NCBI GenBank assembly: GCA_954870475.1
Contig: OX940957.1
Location: 40,866,181-40,930,180, forward strand
Direction: 5' to 3'
DNA: 64,000 nt
DNA from: Euphrasia confusa
Taxonomy: Eukaryota > Streptophyta > Magnoliopsida > Lamiales > Orobanchaceae
Shown here: piece by piece, positions 59,920 to 64,000 of the stretch
How the letters are laid out: each line of letters starts with the position of its first letter
Numbering within the stretch: position 1 is the first letter of the stretch
Translations under genes and position numbers: made by a program
The notes under the pieces: model-generated
What the model was told of the DNA's origin: nothing
Databases searched by the model: none
What the model saw: the letters and a program-made list of their open reading frames with translations, nothing else

Positions 59920-60444
59920 AGAGCCCGTTTGGGCGAGCTTATCAAAAAGAGCTTATAAAATGTTACGTCTTATAAGTTGTTTTAAGAGCTGATAAGTTGT
60001 TATGTCTTATTTAATAAATAAGTTGTTAACCCGTTTGGATAAAATAGATATATAAACTTATAAGATGTTAATTTGTTTGGCAATTTAAGATCTTATATAA
60101 ATAAAATTACCAAGAATAAATTGTTATATATGAAAAAAATAATTAAAAATATTTATATTAATTAAATAATAAATTTGGAATTTTTGTATATATATAAAAT
60201 GTAATAATTTTAGGGATATTTTGGTCTTTTAGGATTTAAGTTACAAGAACTTATAAGCTGTTGAAAAAAAAGTACCTCCCCCTTTACTTTTTTTTAAACA
60301 GCTTATAAGCTGTTAAACAGCTTATTTTTAAGTTTTTTAAGATTTTTTTTTAAAATTTTACCAAACAAATATTAAGAGCTTATAAGCTCTTAAACAGCTT
60401 ATAAGCTGTTTTAAGGAACTTATAAGCTAAGCCAAACAGGCTCT
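59920..60444. mobile_element. MITE with AGAGCC(C/T)GTTTGG terminal inverted repeats, copy 1
   Basis: The 525-bp element starts AGAGCCCGTTTGGGCGAGCT and ends AAGCCAAACAGGCTCT, imperfect inverted repeats. It is flanked by AAGTA direct repeats (59915-59919 and 60445-60449). The interior is rich in AGCTTATAAGCT palindromes. A 5-base duplication does not assign a superfamily with certainty. A partial second copy in opposite orientation begins at 61262. Confidence 0.7.
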
Positions 60445-60711
60445 AAGTAAACTTGTAATTGTATTAAATAGAACTAGGAACAAAACTGGTAATTGTTTAT
60501 TACATAAAACTAAGAAAGAAAAATAAAATTAAAAACGAAACTAGTCCAAAAATAGTAATTGTATTACACGAAATTAATAACAAAACTAGCCCGATCATGT
60601 TTCACGTTCTTCCTCATAATACTAGCCCCGGATTTGGAACAACGTTTACTCTGGTATCGTTGCACTTCCTCATAATACTAGCCCCGGTTCAACTCCCTCT
60701 TCCCATTCACA

Positions 60712-60864
60712 CTAATCCTTTTCCAGGCCCGAATATTTCTCGATGACGATCCAGTTTCGAAGACCGTATTTATCCACGGCCCTTCTCAGTTTCTCGTCCT
60801 CCTCATCGCCCTACGCCCCTCTCTTGAACACTACCGCCGCGTCTCCGCCTCCACTAGAACCCAT
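60712..60864 (-). pseudogene. MYB R2-repeat pseudogene fragment
   Basis: From ATG 60864 on the minus strand the frame reads MGSSGGGDAAVVFKRGA, then a TAG stop, then GDEEDEKLRRAVDKYGLRNW and IVIEKYSGLEKD, then another TAG. KRG...EED...KYG..NW and the KYSGL ending resemble the R2 repeat of GAMYB-type R2R3 MYB factors. The third helix (CGKSCRLRW) is absent. With two stops and no flanking exons it is a dead fragment. The assignment comes from pattern memory only. Confidence 0.4.
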
Positions 60865-61261
60865 TTATTGTTTTTTCTTCAATCTCAAACACCATGAAAG
60901 AGTATAAGCTTTAGAGGTTTTAGGGGCTGAGAGAGGTGGAGAAAAATCCAAGGACAAAGGAATTGTTGAGGCATGGGGTTTATATTATGGTCAAACAAAC
61001 TTAGTTCCAAACTCAGTCTTCATCCTCTTCTCCACACTGTCCACCTTCGACCATGATTTTGTTCAATTGGGTGGAAACTGTATTTAGGGTTTAATAAAGC
61101 GTATTTTTTTTTTCAAAATTAAATCGTATTTCTCTTATTTAATGAATAAGAGAGGTAAAGAAGAGAATATGATTTTTAAAACGTAACTTAAAATATAATT
61201 ATAAAATTTATTACTAGCTTACATTATGGAGTAATAAAGAAGAATTAAATTTACATTTTTT
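60865..61261. other. Spacer
   Basis: No feature recognised between the MYB-like fragment and the second MITE copy. Confidence 0.4.
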
Positions 61262-61449
61262 AGAGCCTGTTTGGCTGAGCTTATAAGCTCCTTAAAACAC
61301 TTATAAGCTGCTTAAAAGTTTATAAGCTCCTAAAATTTGTTTGGTAAATTGTTAAAAAAATATCTTAAAAAACTTAAAAATAAGCTGTTTAAAAAAAAGT
61401 AAAGGGTACTTTTTTTCAACAGCTTATAAGCTCTTGTAACTTAAATAAT
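61262..61449. mobile_element. MITE copy 2, truncated and inverted relative to copy 1
   Basis: It begins AGAGCCTGTTTGGCTGAGCT and follows the reverse complement of the right half of the element at 59920-60444, including AGTAAAGGG and ACAGCTTATAAGCTCTTGTA. Similarity stops near 61449, where the remaining half is missing. Confidence 0.7.
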
Positions 61450-61794
61450 TCTCGCATCTATATATAATAATCTATAAAGTAATTTCTATATTAAATAAAA
61501 CAAATTAATATATAAATAAATACAACAATCATTTTATTTTCAAAATCAATTAATTGAAACAAAAAATAAAATTCCTTAAATTATTAATAAATCAATAAAA
61601 ATAATAATCATTTACACAAAGTATTATATTAATCGTTATAAAATCAATTAATGGAAAAAATATGGATAAAATTGTACTACTATTTTAAAGTGAAAAAATA
61701 TATTTTTTAGATATTCATAATTAGTTGAGAAATCTAAAAAAAAATTATAATTAATTGAAACAAAAGTAGTATATAATTTAAATTTAGTAATTAA

Positions 61795-61833
<39 letters not shown>

Positions 61834-62245
61834 AAATTAATTAATTTTAAATATACTTAATTTTAATTTATTTATTAATTAATTTAAAAACAAATATCAA
61901 TAATATAACATAAAAATAAATAACTAAATACTGAATATTTAATAAACTAAAAGAAGTAAGGAAGAAAATATTTAAATGAAAATTAATAATTAATTAAAAA
62001 ATAATAATTAATTATTTTGAATTTATTAATTAATTATGAAAATTACTTAATTAATAAAAATATATACTATGTACAATGAAAATAATTAAAGATTTATTAA
62101 ATAAATTACATTTATTTTTATCATTTTTGTAGCTTTTTTAAGTAATTATTTATTTGGATAATGTATATATACATACAAAGTTTACATGTTTTTCAATTAT
62201 TTGATATAGTAATGGATAGAATCATATTTCGTCCTTCCGAGAAAT
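61450..62245. other. Very AT-rich spacer with a (TA)n tract
   Basis: A (TA)n tract of about 16 units lies at 61799-61830. No gene. It leads into a tandem repeat block. Confidence 0.5.
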
Positions 62246-62950
62246 GTCATTTTCATAAACGGACTTTAACTTTTTTTTTATCCGATTTGGTCTTTTGGCT
62301 ACTGTTCCGACGAAAAAAAGCACGAGATTGGCCAGTGACTTCACCCTGCCGCCGGAAAGCTGAGTCATCAACCTTAGCACAACATGCCACCTATTGTCAT
62401 TTTTATAAACGGACTTTAACCTTTTTTTTATACGATTTGGTCCTTTGGCTACTGTTCCGGCGTGACTTCACCCTGCCGCCGGAAAGCTGAGTCATCAACC
62501 TTAGCACAACATGCCACCTATTGTCATTTTTATAAACGGACTTTAACCTTTTTTTTATCCGATTTGGTCCTTTGGCTACTGTTCCGGCGAAAAAAAAGCA
62601 CGAGATTGGCCAGTGACTTCACCCTGCCGCCGGAAAGCTGAGTCATTAACCTCAGCACAACATCACCCTGCCGCCGGAAAGCTGAGTCATCAACCTTAGC
62701 ACAACATGCCACCTATTGTCATTTTTATAAACGGACTTTAACCTTTTTTTCACCCTGCCGCCGGAAAGCTGAGTCATCAACCTTAGCACAACATGCCACC
62801 TATTGTCATTTTTATAAACGGACTTTAACCTTTTTTTTATCCGATTTGGTCCTTTGGCTACTGTTCCGGCGAAAAAAAAGCACGAGATTGGCCAGTGACT
62901 TCACCCTGCCGCCGGAAAGCTGAGTCATTAACCTCTGCACAACATGCCAC
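62246..62950. repeat. Tandem repeat array, ~150-bp unit with internally deleted copies
   Basis: Five units begin at about 62246, 62396, 62523, 62718 and 62804, each with GTCATTTTTATAAACGGACT. A full unit continues through CCGATTTGGTCCTTTGGC, a GCACGAGATTGGCCAGTGAC word and CACCCTGCCGCCGGAAAGC to AACATGCCACCTA. Units 2 and 4 lack internal segments, which explains the uneven spacing. The array abuts the left arm of the large inverted repeat. Confidence 0.85.
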
Positions 62951-62984
62951 CTAATTAGGAACAAATGAGTTTCTAAAATAATTG

Positions 62985-63053
62985 GGCATGGGGGATTTGA
63001 ACCTAGGTCGTTGAGGTTTGAAAGAAAGCCCAAACCACTGGGCTACATAGGCC
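62985..63053 (-). other. tRNA-like (SINE-like) segment in the left arm
   Basis: On the minus strand the A-box TAGCCCAGTGG (63035-63045) is a perfect match to the Pol III A-box consensus. It is followed about 30 bases later by the B-box GGTTCAAATCC (62993-63003), one base off consensus. No full cloverleaf could be drawn by eye, so it looks like a tRNA-derived SINE head or an old tRNA copy rather than a working tRNA gene. Confidence 0.5.
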
Positions 63054-63079
63054 AATTGAAAGAATATGTAATCTTAATT

Positions 63080-63188
<109 letters not shown>

Positions 63189-63880
63189 CACGCTATAAGT
63201 ATAAATTATGAATTACATAATTAATTAAAAATTATCATAAAAATAAAAATAATTATTTATATTAAAAATAATCAATAAAACATAAATAATTGTAATAAAT
63301 AACAATCACGTAATAAATTATTTCGCTTATTAGCATAAAAAACAAAAAAAAAAACATAATTTATTTAATTTACTATATACTCAATATATTAAATAAATAT
63401 GCACACTATCATTTTTTTTATTCGTCACTTAATATGTATACCCTTAAAAATAAAAATAATTATTTTTTCATTTTTAATAGTAAAAATAAAAAGAATGTAT
63501 TTTTTTGATGCTTTACTTATTTTTAAATAAAATTATTTTTATTTTTACTATTAAAAATAAAAAAATAATTATTTTTATTTTTAAGGATATACATATTAAA
63601 TGACGCATAAAAAAAATGATAATGTGCATATTTATTTAATATATTGAGTATATAATAAATTAAATAAATTATGTTTTTTTTTTTGTTTTTTATGCTAATA
63701 AGCGAAATAGCTTATTACGTGATTGTTATTTATTACAATTATTTATGCTTTATTGATTATTTTTAATATAAAAAATTATTTTTATTTTTATAATAATTGT
63801 TAATTAATTATGTAATTCATAATTTATACTTATAGCGTATAACATATATATATATATTAAGATTACAAATTCTTATGAAT

Positions 63881-63947
63881 GGCTTACGTAGCCCAGTGGT
63901 TTGAGTTTTCTTTCAAAACTCGATGACCCAAGTTTGAATCTCTTCAT
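63881..63947 (+). other. tRNA-like (SINE-like) segment in the right arm
   Basis: Mirror copy of the segment at 62985. The A-box TAGCCCAGTGG at 63889-63899 is perfect. The B-box region AGTTTGAATCTC at 63931-63942 is more decayed than in the left arm. Confidence 0.45.
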
Positions 63948-64000
63948 GCCAAATTATTTTAGAAACTCATTTGTTCCTAATTGGGTGGCATGTTGTGTGA

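Noticed and set aside
62246..62950. Tandem array considered as satellite or centromeric DNA
   Set aside because: Only five irregular copies, directly attached to a foldback arm; it fits a transposon arm better than a satellite.

Overview
The window reads as nuclear DNA of a flowering plant, most likely a eudicot. Genes are short-exon mosaics with GT-AG introns in AT-rich spacer. They include plant-only families: tocopherol cyclase, EMF1, a GT43 xylan synthase, a TIP aquaporin and a VAN3-binding protein. The spacers hold typical plant transposons: MULE foldback, Helitron, CACTA, hAT, Stowaway and a mariner-like element. An asterid origin is only a weak guess. No organelle or bacterial DNA is apparent.

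Layout. 0-1.6 kb: an ADH-like dehydrogenase (-), whose 3' part lies outside. 2.1-6.5 kb: a MULE-like foldback element followed by a Helitron-like element. 7.6-9.1 kb: a chloroplast D-amino-acid transaminase / aminodeoxychorismate lyase (+). 10.1-14.5 kb: a TOL9-like VHS-GAT ubiquitin adaptor (+). 15.0-17.5 kb: an alpha/beta hydrolase (-). 18.3-20.8 kb: a TCX5/6-like CXC-domain DNA-binding protein (-). 22.9-23.7 kb: a CACTA-like remnant with a CTCGAG-rich hAT-like element nested in it. 26.7-30.0 kb: EMF1 (+). 31.5-32.9 kb: IRX9H (+). 33.4-34.9 kb: a calmodulin-like gene (-). 35.9-39.5 kb: VTE1 (+). 41.1-43.6 kb: a VAN3-binding-protein-like gene (+). 45.0-46.0 kb: TIP4;1 (+). 46.6-48.1 kb: a JINGUBANG-like WD40 gene (-). 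49.7-51.2 kb: exosome subunit RRP46 (+). 52.7-53.2 kb: an unrecognised small membrane-anchored protein. From 54.6 kb to the end there is no clearly functional gene. This part holds a dead mariner-like transposase gene split by a second CTCGAG-rich hAT-like element, a MITE pair, a MYB pseudogene fragment, and a very large inverted repeat. The inverted repeat carries tRNA-like boxes in both arms and tandem repeats on its flank.

The host genes are independent housekeeping or developmental loci, not a pathway cluster. They touch vitamin E synthesis, D-amino acid or folate metabolism, xylan synthesis, RNA turnover, Polycomb repression, ubiquitin sorting, Ca2+ signalling, vein patterning and vacuolar transport. 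Exon boundaries were placed by reading splice sites, checking the phase of every junction, and comparing with remembered family sequences. No search was run. The most unusual structures are the terminal palindrome, the two nested hAT-like copies with 8-bp target duplications, and the MULE foldback with a perfect 9-bp target duplication.
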